DNA from: Heliopora coerulea
Lineage: Eukaryota > Cnidaria > Anthozoa > Scleralcyonacea > Helioporidae
Assembly (NCBI GenBank): GCA_030142905.1
Contig: JASJOG010000020.1
Coordinates: 1,091,001-1,155,000, forward strand
DNA length: 64,000 nucleotides
Direction: 5' to 3'
In this document: one piece after another, positions 55,701 to 62,600 of the stretch
Layout of the letters: each line of letters begins with the position of its first letter
Position numbering within the stretch: position 1 is the first letter of the stretch
Program-made: the position numbers and the translations under genes
Notes under the pieces: generated by a model
The model's input: only the letters and a program-made list of their open reading frames with translations
What the model was told of the DNA's origin: nothing
Databases searched by the model: none

Positions 55701-58332
55701 GTTTCTTTCTAGTAAATTAATAATTTGTCCTATTCAAGCTCTTTTTCTTGGTAAGTTGGTTTCTCACGGCAGCCAAATCGGCTAACTTTGTCTTCTTCCC
55801 TTTCGTTATTTTGCTTCAGCTGAGTAATGATCCCCAATTAAATTTCAAGAGATACGACATTGATGGACAAAATGTCATGCTTTACTTTGACGAGGTATGA
55901 ATCTGCGGTTAATGTTACCATTAGCACCGTTTTTTTCGTGTCTATGGGGGCTAAATGAACGTTAAAAAACCACCCAAAAAAACATTCATAACAGGAAAAG
56001 ATTACATACACAGGATGACCGTCATAGAGCTATGATTAGAAACTAGAAATGAGAGTATTCATCAGGTTTAAGGGTACAAAATATGTTTCTCAAAAGGTAA
56101 TGGTGGTTTTAAAGCCGCTGAAAGTCCTAAGCCATGGACGCTTGAAAAAATCTACTGCTTATACATTATAAATTAGATATAGCTCCCAAGCGCTCACACA
56201 AACGACATGAAAATTTATTCATATCACATCAGTCCTTGTAAATATGATTCATCTGAGCGTAAGGAAAGTGAGTGTTATGACAACTTATAGCCATGAAGGG
56301 TAGACGCAATTCAAAATGCTTTTTCAGAAAGGTTTTCTAACCTGCATGGGGCGAAAATTAATTGAAGAACTACTCTAACCAGTTTTTAGAAAGGTTGCAT
56401 TCGTTTGTGACATATGGTGGGAAATTTGATGGGGGAGACGAAATCCTTCAACGTACACACAAAAAAATGTCGAGAAAAAAACAAACGTTGATTAGATATC
56501 TAAATAATTGCAGTCTTTTTATCTTTGCATTTCAGATCAAGGACATGACCTTCTCCATCGACATTCTTCAACAAACGCTGGTAAAAAAACTTAAACCAGC
56601 CGTGGTTAAAGTTTACGATTACTATAATCCTGGTAAGACCAAATTGTTCTTGTTCCTTTGCTTATTTGGTTGTTGCAAATAAGCATTAGAGAGTGGCGTG
56701 ATAACAACCAGTAGTTGAAAGACTACTGCTGATTATTATGTAACTTCCTACTCAAAAGTACACGTCGAGAAAACCTATTTTGATGTAGCCTTTTTAGGCC
56801 AGCAGTCGTTTCTTCAAAGTCTGGTAATTTCTTTACGTTTTATTGCTATATTTGCGCCATGACCAGAAAATGTGCCCAACCCTGTAGCAAAACTGTACCG
56901 TGTATAACGCAAGGCAGAAAAAGATGAAAAGGTCAAAATCCAAAATGGACTTTTAAAGTGGTATTGATTAATTAATTAACCCGGCATTCCGTATAAAGGA
57001 CTCTTCGTTCATTGTCAACTTCAATTCTAAACTTTTGCAGAGAGCGAGGCGAAGGTAATGTACAAAATTGGTGAGAAGGATTGTTACGGCGACAAAAGTA
57101 AGCAATTTATTATGTATAGTAGAAATACAATAAATATTGTTATATCATACAAGATAAAACATATTCCGAAGAGGAACATCTTGAAAACTCAGAATACGAG
57201 TCAAAATCAACACGAAAGTTGAATTAGTAACGAAAGTTGAATTAGAACGAAGTTGAATTAGAAAGTTGAATTAGACGAAAGTTGAATTAGACTTATAATG
57301 AAAAACGACTTATTATGACGAAAGTTGAATTAAGTAAAAGATGTGATATGATGACATCCTGGTGCCTTGTAAGGGATTTTTCAGATGCGTTGGAAGTTCA
57401 GCTTTTTACCAGATTTTATCCGATGTAGAGCGTTCCGTGGCCAAACAAACGGCCAAAACCAGACAGATAAAAGGACATAAATACATAAAAATGACTGAAA
57501 CGAACACAGATACACACTTGCACGCTTGCATACAAGCAGGTCAATAGAGATAGAGGGAGAGAGAGAAAGAGAGAGAGAGAGTGAGAGAGAGAGAGGAAGA
57601 CAGACAGAAAGATGGACGGACGGACAGGCAGTTAAGTATCTAATTTGCCAAAACTAACCGAAAGACAGCAAACGAGGAACAAGCCAAAAGCCCTGGCTGG
57701 CAAGAGAAGTTAAGGAGAGCAGAACACGACGCGTTGGAGCAGTTGCATCGGGTGAAACATTTTGCCTTTCGCCAGAAGTGTTTCGAACCTTACCACATCA
57801 TTTTAACACATCTAATTCTTTCCTACCCTGCGTTTAGTTAAAGAACAATGCCCTCAATGCATGTCTGTCGACGACATCGAAGCCTTAGTCGACGCAAGTG
57901 TAAATTGCTCCAGCCACGGTAAGTTGTTTTCTGTTATGAACACACGGATTCACCAGCTTCATTTCACGTTATTATAAATTCTGAACAAAATTCAGTTTTG
58001 ATTGTTTCAAACCTGCCTTTTCCATTTTAGTAAGCAAAGTAAAAGCGACAAAAGGAATGATAAAAGTTGGAAAAGCCTACATGAACAACAAGAAACATCA
58101 GAAAAAGATACTTCCTTACACAATTCCTGAGTTCTGTCTATGTGAAGAAGTCTACAATGACGTCAAATCATTGGTTGTTGCTCCGAGCAGTTACTTCAAA
58201 GAGACTGGGGAGACCACTACCATCGTGTTGGATTCTGGTACGACGATTATAAAATGGCCGACAGTAAAAGCCATGAAGAAAAAGATGAAGAGAAAGATGA
58301 AGGAAATTATACAGAAATGCATAGGACAGTAA
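30518..58332 (+). CDS. Alpha-2-macroglobulin-family thioester protein with alternative bait exons and C-terminal NTR domain (gene span)
   Basis: Predicted secreted protease trap of the A2M/TEP/C3 superfamily. Coding exons: 30518-30716, 31780-31924, 32027-32079, 32169-32189, 32290-32341, 33017-33090, 33473-33512, 34594-34678, 35600-35711, 36361-36588, 37226-37411, 38627-38764, 39881-39958, 40859-41302, 42018-42167, 43187-43333, one of three alternatives (44644-44749, 44786-44897 or 44934-45054), 47343-47505, 47709-47940, 49080-49307, 50009-50060, 50412-50495, 50620-50796, 51070-51151, 51586-51742, 52464-52538, 52738-52897, 53424-53656, 54203-54439, 54718-54854, 55460-55547, 55820-55894, 56536-56632, 57041-57097, 57838-57918, 58031-58332. 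All introns are GT-AG and every junction keeps frame, giving 1,658 codons including the stop with the first alternative. Family hallmarks are [41 protein letters not shown] and VKVYDYY. The first listed exon starts mid-codon after an AG, so an upstream signal-peptide exon must exist but was not found. No membrane anchor is visible. Confidence 0.93.
31400..31510 (-). repeat. Degenerate tRNA-like (SINE) fragment
   Basis: The reverse strand contains TCGTAGCTCAGTTTGTGGAG, a box A-like start, but no good box B. In the first recognised intron of the A2M gene. Confidence 0.35.
32027..34678 (+). CDS. A2M gene exons 3-8: MG2 and start of MG3
   Basis: Six short exons: 32027-32079, 32169-32189, 32290-32341, 33017-33090, 33473-33512 and 34594-34678. 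They encode the MG2 sandwich ([18 protein letters not shown], then [18 protein letters not shown], then [17 protein letters not shown]) and enter MG3 at [11 protein letters not shown], a diagnostic A2M-family motif. Exon 32169-32189 is a 21-nt microexon encoding TSSVTVE, flanked by good splice sites (CCCGACAG and GTGAGT). The introns hold TA microsatellites (about 32400-32440, 32770-32805, 32877-32910) and unrecognised sequence. Confidence 0.9.
34800..34860 (-). repeat. PLE terminal-repeat-like motif
   Basis: The minus strand reads CTGATGA, a TTGC/GCAA stem and GAAAG, again a hammerhead skeleton but without pairing in stem I. It is followed by a dispersed repeat (34930-35020) similar to 59360-59450. 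Confidence 0.4.
35600..37411 (+). CDS. A2M gene exons 9-11: MG3 and MG4
   Basis: Exon 35600-35711 ([20 protein letters not shown]) continues MG3. Exon 36361-36588 completes MG3, starts MG4 and ends at the typical [10 protein letters not shown] motif. Exon 37226-37411 is MG4 ([20 protein letters not shown]). Phases are 2 into 35600, 0 into 36361 and 0 into 37226, all consistent. The intron between 35711 and 36361 carries a MITE with terminal inverted repeats. The intron after 37411 holds a local imperfect direct repeat (about 37460-37560 versus 37590-37700) of unknown origin. Confidence 0.9.
35834..36182. mobile_element. MITE in A2M intron
   Basis: Ends TTAGGGGCTGATTACGTGAG and CTCCTGTAATCAGCCTCTTA are imperfect inverted repeats; inside are several GAACCGGTCTCA-type palindromes. 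Non-coding, between A2M exons 35600-35711 and 36361-36588. Confidence 0.65.
38627..41302 (+). CDS. A2M gene exons 12-14: MG5, Thr/Pro-rich insertion, start of MG6
   Basis: Exon 38627-38764 encodes the start of MG5 ([21 protein letters not shown]). Its acceptor is ambiguous: an in-frame alternative begins at 38657 and would remove ten residues. Exon 39881-39958 continues MG5 ([20 protein letters not shown]). Exon 40859-41302 ends MG5 ([13 protein letters not shown]) and begins MG6 ([32 protein letters not shown], given here without break marks but in two adjoining blocks: [14 protein letters not shown] and [11 protein letters not shown]). Between them lies a low-complexity insertion of about 75 residues rich in Thr, Ala, Ser and Pro, with several N-x-S/T sites and a repeated W-R-P segment. 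Such a long linker is not usual between MG5 and MG6. It could be O-glycosylated or a second protease-sensitive loop. Confidence 0.87.
39253..39455. mobile_element. hAT-like MITE in A2M intron
   Basis: Ends CAGGGTTGCCACTC and GAGTGGCAACACTGG are inverted repeats; the interior repeats AAATTTCACCAAATGCCCC-like units. Between A2M exons 38627-38764 and 39881-39958. Confidence 0.65.
42018..42167 (+). CDS. A2M gene exon 15: MG6 middle
   Basis: Encodes [18 protein letters not shown] followed by the [17 protein letters not shown] block, the strongly conserved AVDKSV motif of MG6/linker in A2M, CD109 and C3. Acceptor CTCCACCAG; donor GTATCA. It enters and leaves in phase 0. It follows a 715-nt intron and is followed by about 1 kb of AT-rich sequence (42170-43186) containing simple ATAATTATGAT-like runs and one unrecognised open frame (42866-43171) that I do not call a gene. 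Confidence 0.9.
43187..43333 (+). CDS. A2M gene exon 16: segment leading into the bait region, with RGKR site
   Basis: Encodes 49 residues ([18 protein letters not shown]... to ...[10 protein letters not shown]) that lead directly into the bait region. It contains RGKR followed by Ser (codons 43268-43279), which matches the furin consensus R-x-K/R-R. This lies close to where complement C3 is cut into beta and alpha chains, so the mature protein may be two-chain; that is inference. There is no anaphylatoxin-type six-cysteine domain here, which argues against C3. The exon ends in phase 0 at GTATGT. Joining it directly to 47343 would reach a stop after 11 codons, so one of the bait exons is obligatory. 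Confidence 0.88.
43590..43666. repeat. GTGTAT/TATATG microsatellite
   Basis: Simple repeat adjoining the minus-strand PLE copy in the A2M intron. Confidence 0.85.
43682..43995 (-). mobile_element. Penelope-like element 3' fragment, minus copy
   Basis: The reverse strand encodes [20 protein letters not shown] and SFVPLGF, the C-terminal end of a PLE protein, followed by a 3' region with CTGAAGA, a GGG/CCC stem and TGAAATAC, a decayed hammerhead-like terminal motif. It lies head-to-head with a plus-strand copy (44060-44345), within the intron just upstream of the alternative bait exons. Confidence 0.65.
44060..44345 (+). mobile_element. Penelope-like element 3' fragment, plus copy (frameshifted)
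   Basis: Encodes [20 protein letters not shown] and [12 protein letters not shown], a clear GIY-YIG motif, and after a frameshift [20 protein letters not shown] and [17 protein letters not shown], the conserved PLE tail. Dead because of the frameshift and truncation. It is followed by a TATG microsatellite (44348-44400). Only about 240 bp separate its end from the first bait exon. Confidence 0.75.
44644..44749 (+). CDS. Alternative bait exon A (aromatic/hydrophobic bait)
   Basis: First of three tandem alternative versions of the exon that follows SEAFN in the A2M-like protein. Acceptor CTTCCACAG, donor GTAAAT; 106 nt, entering in phase 0 and leaving in phase 1. The conserved part reads [17 protein letters not shown]. 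The variable part reads [18 protein letters not shown], rich in Phe/Tyr/Trp/Met and without Lys or Arg. By position this is the N-terminal half of the bait region, where proteases cut A2M to trigger the trap. The composition suggests chymotrypsin-like or elastase-like proteases as triggers (inference). It is separated from exon B by exactly 36 nt. Confidence 0.9.
44786..44897 (+). CDS. Alternative bait exon B (Ala/Val/Pro/Glu bait)
   Basis: Second alternative bait exon. Acceptor CTTATAG, donor GTAAAT; 112 nt, phase 0 in and phase 1 out, as in exon A. The conserved part reads [17 protein letters not shown] and continues identical to A through QPYWIPF. The tail then diverges to [13 protein letters not shown], small aliphatic and acidic residues that suggest elastase-like or Glu-directed proteases (inference). 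The 36-nt introns on either side are nearly identical to each other, showing that exon plus intron was duplicated as one unit. Lengths congruent to 1 mod 3 mean that combining A and B in one mRNA breaks the frame. Confidence 0.9.
44934..45054 (+). CDS. Alternative bait exon C (Arg-rich bait)
   Basis: Third alternative bait exon. Acceptor CTTACAG, donor GTATGG; 121 nt, phase 0 in and phase 1 out. The conserved part reads [17 protein letters not shown]. The variable part begins [18 protein letters not shown] and carries nine Arg in 17 residues, then IFPFI. This is a likely target for trypsin-like or proprotein-convertase-like proteases (inference) and contrasts sharply with the Lys/Arg-free variable tails of A and B. 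No fourth copy was seen before the constant exon at 47343: the AG at 45089-45090 opens into an immediate in-frame stop. Confidence 0.9.
45669..45769. mobile_element. Small foldback MITE
   Basis: About 100 bp with inverted ends AACCCCTTCCTGTCCG and CGGACAGGAAAGGGTT. The inner motif GACGAGTAAAGTCGTCTGG, followed by GTTAACCAGAGTAAAAT, recurs in decayed form near 6333-6370, 54590-54640 and 62328-62370, so this is a dispersed family. Confidence 0.6.
47343..47505 (+). CDS. A2M gene exon 18: constant C-terminal half of bait region
   Basis: Acceptor TTTTTTTATAG. It needs one incoming base (phase 1), which each of the three alternative exons supplies as G, making a Gly codon. It encodes [17 protein letters not shown], then a very basic stretch ([20 protein letters not shown]), and then [11 protein letters not shown], the conserved element that resumes MG6 after the bait. 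The constant half is therefore already rich in Lys and Arg, so isoforms A and B keep some trypsin-type sites here. It ends in phase 2. Confidence 0.9.
47709..49307 (+). CDS. A2M gene exons 19-20: end of MG6, MG7, start of CUB
   Basis: Exon 47709-47940 encodes [18 protein letters not shown] and the [19 protein letters not shown] block, hallmark sequence of MG6/MG7 in A2M and C3. Exon 49080-49307 completes MG7 ([18 protein letters not shown]) and ends TRKLLVE at the entrance to the CUB domain. Junction phases are 2, 0 and 0. The intron between the two exons contains a head-to-head pair of SINE copies. Confidence 0.92.
48067..48245 (-). repeat. tRNA-derived SINE, family 1 (left half of inverted pair)
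   Basis: Minus-strand copy with intact box A and box B, almost identical to the copy at 29537. It faces the plus copy that starts at 48251, forming a long near-perfect inverted repeat in the A2M intron between exons 47709-47940 and 49080-49307. Confidence 0.8.
48251..48446 (+). repeat. tRNA-derived SINE, family 1 (right half of inverted pair)
   Basis: Plus-strand copy with TAGCTCAATGG and GGTTCGATCCC, the same body and a tail ending in TCGTTCATCTACCTCA. Head-to-head with the copy at 48067-48245. Confidence 0.8.
49678..49713. repeat. TA microsatellite
   Basis: (TA)n of about 17 units in the intron before A2M exon 50009-50060. Confidence 0.9.
50009..52897 (+). CDS. A2M gene exons 21-27: first CUB part and thioester domain
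   Basis: Exons 50009-50060, 50412-50495, 50620-50796, 51070-51151, 51586-51742, 52464-52538 and 52738-52897. [18 protein letters not shown] is the first CUB segment. The thioester domain begins at [18 protein letters not shown] and carries the thioester GCGEQ (codons 50676-50690) followed by [15 protein letters not shown]. Later parts are [37 protein letters not shown] and [16 protein letters not shown]. The residue aligned with the catalytic His of C3/C4B is Asp (GAC 51728-51730), so amide-type rather than hydroxyl-type coupling is expected. Introns carry a MITE, a SINE and a mobile copy of part of exon 50620-50796. Confidence 0.93.
50120..50317. mobile_element. Short TIR element carrying a piece of A2M exon
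   Basis: Terminal inverted repeats of about 40 bp begin ATGGTAACTCCGAATAT and end ATATTCGGAGTTACCAT. Inside, 50210-50258 matches 45 of 49 bases of the downstream exon segment 50709-50757 (encoding [14 protein letters not shown]). Either a MITE captured an exon fragment or inserted around an old exon duplication. It sits in the A2M intron between 50060 and 50412. Confidence 0.7.
51932..52172. mobile_element. MITE with GCCACGATATGTTAATAAT ends
   Basis: Terminal inverted repeats GCCACGATATGTTAATAAT and ATTATTAACATATCGTGGC, plus a second inner inverted pair (AGCGAATGCAGCGAGCAAA and TTGCTCGCTGCATTCGCT). Non-coding; in the A2M intron between 51742 and 52464, just upstream of a SINE. Confidence 0.75.
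52190..52345 (+). repeat. tRNA-derived SINE, family 1, degenerate
   Basis: Recognisable from GGTAGCTCAATG, GATAATCAGAAGGTAGCGGG, GGATCCCCGCC and the CTCAGAAATCG body, with many substitutions in both promoter boxes. An older insertion, in the intron before A2M exon 52464-52538. Confidence 0.7.
52905..53340. repeat. AAACAAAC-type degenerate A-rich tract
   Basis: About 430 bp of AAACAAACAAAT-like variants filling the A2M intron between 52897 and 53424. The long Phe/Leu/Cys-rich open frames on the reverse strand (53264-52821 and others) are artefacts. Confidence 0.85.
53424..54439 (+). CDS. A2M gene exons 28-29: end of thioester domain and second CUB part
   Basis: Exon 53424-53656 encodes the last thioester-domain helices ([18 protein letters not shown], then [20 protein letters not shown]). 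Exon 54203-54439 starts [18 protein letters not shown] and continues with the second CUB segment ([17 protein letters not shown]... GAGCAMLQ). Junction phases are 1, 0 and 0. The 546-nt intron between them contains a decayed copy of the first of these exons (53790-54052). Confidence 0.92.
53790..54052 (+). pseudogene. Decayed duplicate of A2M exon 53424-53656
   Basis: The left edge (AACGTAATAAGCAC, then GGTGACCAAACG) repeats the acceptor region and start of the exon. The right edge (CGATGGTTAACCAAACAACG, then TTTTCTTCAACCCA) repeats its end. The middle has diverged beyond recognition and the donor GT is gone (CCCATCTT instead of CCCAGGTG), so it cannot splice. A tandem exon duplication that died. 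Confidence 0.75.
54718..57097 (+). CDS. A2M gene exons 30-34: MG8 receptor-binding domain
   Basis: Exons 54718-54854, 55460-55547, 55820-55894, 56536-56632 and 57041-57097. They encode [20 protein letters not shown], then [31 protein letters not shown] and [16 protein letters not shown], the standard C-terminal receptor-binding (MG8) domain. The last exon ([18 protein letters not shown]) is where classical A2M proteins end. Here the frame continues (phase 1) into two more exons. In vertebrate A2M this domain is hidden until bait cleavage and then binds an LRP-type receptor; an equivalent cnidarian receptor is not shown by this window. Confidence 0.92.
57549..57605. repeat. GA microsatellite
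   Basis: (GAGAGA)n followed by (GACAGACAG)-like sequence in the intron before A2M exon 57838-57918. Confidence 0.85.
57838..58332 (+). CDS. A2M gene exons 35-36: C-terminal netrin/C345C-like domain and stop
   Basis: Exons 57838-57918 and 58031-58332, ending at TAA 58330-58332. They encode [18 protein letters not shown], an N-C-S-S-H stretch, [18 protein letters not shown], a PEFCLCEE segment, [18 protein letters not shown] and a Lys-rich end ([15 protein letters not shown]). The spaced cysteines, the beta-rich middle and the YND..LVVAP...LDS...IIKWP pattern match the netrin-like (C345C) module found at the end of complement C3, C4 and C5. Typical A2M proteins lack this module. A weak ATTAAA follows at 58393-58398. 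Confidence 0.82.
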
Positions 58333-58386
58333 TACTTACGAAAAACGAAGTAATATCTCTGTTGACTCCAATTCACCATGACTAAG

Positions 58387-58474
58387 ATTTTAATTAAAAA
58401 CACAGCTATCTAAATGTTTCTGTGCCGTTTATTTTAATTAAAAACACAGCTTTCTAAATGTGTCTGTGCCGTTT
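58387..58474 (+). repeat. Two tandem 44-bp repeats in the putative 3' UTR, each with ATTAAA
   Basis: A 44-bp unit beginning ATTTTAATTAAAAACACAGC occurs twice in direct tandem, starting 55 nt after the A2M stop codon. Each copy carries ATTAAA, a common variant polyadenylation signal. Whether either is used cannot be told from sequence alone. Confidence 0.6.
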
Positions 58475-58743
58475 ATTTTAATCTGCTGCCCTGACTTAGT
58501 CTATTTAATAGGAGCCTTACGATCTACGACGTCAACTGCAACGACAACGTCCTTTAAACAAAAAAGTTCTTTACGCAAAACAAAGAAAATCAATAACTTT
58601 TATTTTCTAAAACATTCAGAACAACGTTGTCGTCTGCATACAACGTCACCCAGATAATTTTCACGTCTTAAGGACGACGTCAGCTCTCGGAGTGAGAAAA
58701 GCTGTTTCTTAAGATCGAATTCAACCCGAGGCTACAGCCGTTG

Positions 58744-59199
58744 TACCGTGGAATCCCGAAAGTAAAGGCCCCCGTTACTTTCGGATTTATCCGCCATTGA
58801 AGGCCGCTCCTTTCGGGGGGGAGCTGCTTTTAGGGGGGCCGTTATTTTCGCGTAGTAAAGTACTTTAACGTACCATGGAAATATTGTTCTTTACCCCTTT
58901 AATGGCATTATATTTACCACATTTGTCTTTTTTTTCTTCTTTCCAACTTTGACAGTTTTACTTTACTTTTGGCGGGTCGAGATTTGAAACTTAATACTTC
59001 AGAGTTATTCAAGTGATGACTGAAACAAAACTGTGGGGTGTTGAGGATCATCATCAATCGTATACATTGTATCATGCAGAAACGCGGTATTTTCCAAAGG
59101 GCCGCTACTGTCGGGGATTTGCTATTTTCGACAATTTTCAAAAACATCTAAAATTTGCCGTTACTTTCGAGGGGCTGCTATTTTCGAGATTCTAGGGTA
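58744..59199. mobile_element. MITE downstream of the A2M gene
   Basis: Left end TACCGTGGAATCCCGAAAGT and right end GAGATTCTAGGGTA are imperfect inverted repeats; GTTACTTTCGG/GGCCGTTATTTTCG motifs recur inside. Non-coding. Confidence 0.6.
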
Positions 59200-59526
59200 T
59201 TGGTTTTTATTTTTTAACTAGGGGGTATAAATGCCAGCTGAAAGTGGCGTTCTACCAAAAGTAACGTTTTCTTTTACGATAAGTCACTCGCACTAAAACG
59301 TCACGCAACCTCAGCCTTCTGAAAATTGTAGATATTGAATTATTAACTGAGAAAATACATTCAGGGTCGTCCTGATACATCCGATTCCCTCGGTAGAGTC
59401 TTCGGGGAGTACTGCAACATTCGCAAGCCAATCACAAGAAGATATTGTGCTCTTTGACTTAATTACATACGCTGGTTAAGATATTCCAAGGCGCGGAGGT
59501 CCAGTGTAGATAACTTCGATAAAACA

Positions 59527-59694
59527 GCGGCGTTCTTGAGGTTATACACTATCTAAGATATAGAAAACCAGCTTCTCGACGTTTCGAGCGAAGGCCCTTC
59601 GTCCGGAGATAAGTAGAACGAAGGGCCTTCGCTCGAAACGTCGAGAAGCTTGTTTTCTATATCTTAGATAGTGTATAACCTCAAGAACGCCGCT
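59527..59694. repeat. Near-perfect long hairpin (about 76-bp arms, 15-nt loop)
   Basis: Arm 59527-59602 and arm 59618-59694 are complementary apart from one or two positions. The inner part (GAAGGGCCTTCGCTCGAAAC) resembles PLE hammerhead stem II plus GAAAC, but the CTGATGA box is mutated (CGGACGA). Probably a recent foldback of PLE terminal repeats. Confidence 0.75.
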
Positions 59695-62600
59695 TGTTAA
59701 GATAGTTCGATCGATGAGCTTCAGTGATTAAAACAGGAAATTTAAGCTGTTGTTGTCAGATAAATTAACTGCTGAGGTGCTATTCTGTTCAACAAGTTGC
59801 ACGCAGTACGCTATGGCGTGTTGAAAATAATGTAAAAATGTCAAAGGTTGGTAACAGCCGTGACTGATCGCAAAGAGGTCTGTCGATTCGAGCAAAGGTC
59901 TTTCATCAAAGAGTGGCAGTTTAATTATTATTTAACTTGTTTCAGCAGTGTGACTGGGCTCTATCCGTGAGTTGAAAAGCATGTTATTTTAAATACTTTG
60001 AGTGTTTATTTACGTTTGCGAGATCACAGGAGCGGAACAACGTAACGAACGTGAGAGTAATCAGGAAACGGCGTGTTAGTAATCAGGAAACAGTGGATGG
60101 AAGTCGGTCATGTTAATGGCTAAAAGGAAGAGTGCTGTCTTTCAACAGGCCCTGCCCTTCTCAAGTGGCTCACCATGGTTCCGTCTGTTTGGGTTGAAGC
60201 AAGCCACATTTCTTTGAGATTTTTTCAAATAAGTTTCCACACCAAATGTTGTAATTATATTAAGGATTTAGTTCAACCCATAAAAAGGTTAATGTTTTGC
60301 CCGAAGCCAACCCATGATAAACGGACAATATTATAGACAATCGCCAGGGAATGGTGTGCAACTTCATACCACAGGCCCCTCAAACTAACACCCAAAAAAT
60401 GGCTTTTACTATGTTGAAATATTTCGGAAGATGAGTTTCTTGGCATTGTAGACTATCAAATTATTGCAAAGAAAATCATCTGCCTGACTGGTCAGTTGTC
60501 AAAAATGAATACAACCAAGTGCTCAGGGAAGATTTTTATAGGTTTTAGTAAATTAGCAGAGAGCTGCTCGAGATTGGCTTTCATATTCTTTTAGTAAACA
60601 TTTAAGAGCTCAGCCAAAACAACTATACAATATACAATTCTAGGAAGAGCTGCTACAGGAAACTCCAATTTTATTGGTTCAGTTCGCAGATGGTTATGTT
60701 CGCTACCTGTGTTGAAAATTTGCTACGATTCGGTATAAAGGCTAATTAATTTCACATTTGAAAAGATGCCTTTCAACCACTATAAACAATCGAGAAAACT
60801 TCATTCAAAGTTGAGTATTGAATATTCAGTGTAACGTTTGTAGTCTTGCATAAGACTGAGAATAAGACCGCGTTAATAATTTCCACTTTCTGTTTAGTGC
60901 GTAGCAAGGCACACCTGCAGGAGCGCGATCAGGAATTTCGATGGTCGTATCAAGGTCCCGTCGGAGTGATTTAGATAATTTCGAGTGCAGTAGATCTACC
61001 TGGCTTGGGGAAATGAGGGGGGAAAAACAAAGGCAAGGGTCACGACCCCTCAACACCACGCTCAACACCCAACACCTGTCGTCACGAAGGCTAACGTGGC
61101 AGAGGTCTTTACCAACTATCGCGATGCTAGTTGGAAGATTGAGTTCAGAGAGTCCATGGCTAAAAATAGTGAAGCCAAACTAGGTGGACACGTAGCTTTT
61201 TTGGACGTAAGTCCCGGTCGACTGCGCGGTCATTAGGACGTCAGTTAACGTCGAAATAACTCGTTTCAATAATTCGTTGTTAGCCTTCCAATGACGCTGT
61301 CTGAAAAATTAACTTATCCATACACCAAAGTTAACGAAATATTAAAATTTGCTCAAAGAGATCCAACAGCTTTTGCCCTACACGGGGTATACTTTGAATG
61401 TAAGTGTGTGGGTCGGAGAAAGAAGTTAACGGGAAGAGAGCCCTGGTTAATTACTTGACACCATTCGGAAGCGGAGGTTAAAGAAACACAGTCCTGGAGT
61501 TTTCCGTTTCCTTTCACTTCAAAGTCTCCAATGAAAGGTTTATGTCTGCCACTACGCCACTGTCACCAAATAAGATGTAACACTCACTGACTGGTATTAA
61601 ATGTAAATTTGTATCGACCATACTCTAAGATAAAACTCCCTATTTTCTATAACAGTCAGCAACGATCTTAGATCGATATTACCGCAAATACGACATAATT
61701 CTGTCTGACATTCACTTGGCAATTAATGGTCAACGGAACTGCCAACATTGGAAATAGGCTTTTGGAATAGTTCCGGAGTCTCGACACACTTTGGCTGGAA
61801 CACACATTTTGCGTGACGTCTTACACACGACTTTGCAAACATCTAGTGATAATCAGCATCAGCGGTATTATTCGAGTGGGTTGAAGCCAAGAGACATCTC
61901 CTTTGAAATCTTTAACAATGAAAATAAAAAATCTTAGGGCTCTCTGCCTCCTAAATACTGTCTCTGTGCCCCCACGAATTAATAGAGGACCGAACCTGTT
62001 CCTGATTAAAGGAAAAGTCAGAATCAGCTTAAAAGAATATACCTTAAATGCGTCCGGTCCCAGATGTGTCCCCTTGTTGGAGACTGACGGAACTTGCACG
62101 TAATTAGTAATTATCAGATTAAATAGGAAACACTGTTGAAGGTGATGACATTTTAGTTTAGAGAAAAAGCTTTTGTTGTAAATAGAAAAAGGGAGAGTTG
62201 ACTAGCGTTCTGGGTGAGAGGTTCGCTGGGTCGTGTATACGAGAAGGAGACCATATTGGAACTTTGGCCTTTAACTTTGTGACTTGTCGGGAACTACAGT
62301 TTGCGGAGGCGACATTCTCGACACCCTTGACAAGTAAAATCGTCAGACGTTAACCAGTGTAAAGCAATCAGACGTTAGCCAAATCAAAATGGTAAATATC
62401 AGTTTCTAACCGGAAAGAGTTTAGATAGTTTAAAGTTCAAGCTACCATAGCATTGAAAGTAAAACCACAGAATCTTTACTATGGTGGAGTGTAATAATCT
62501 CACCTTAACTTTAGAATAACATTGGAGTGTGATGACAAGATTAATTCACGCATTTTCCCTGTTTGTTTCCTCCAAATAAAAATAGGATGACACTTAAACA

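Noticed and set aside
30518..58332. Complement C3 or CD109 identity
   Set aside because: No six-cysteine anaphylatoxin after the MG6 segment (against C3), no GPI-type hydrophobic end (against CD109), and a bait region is present. The C345C-like end keeps a C3-like relationship open only for that domain.
60826..61183. Overlapping 80-codon frames on both strands
   Set aside because: No motif, no splice context and no codon bias; I see no support for a gene.
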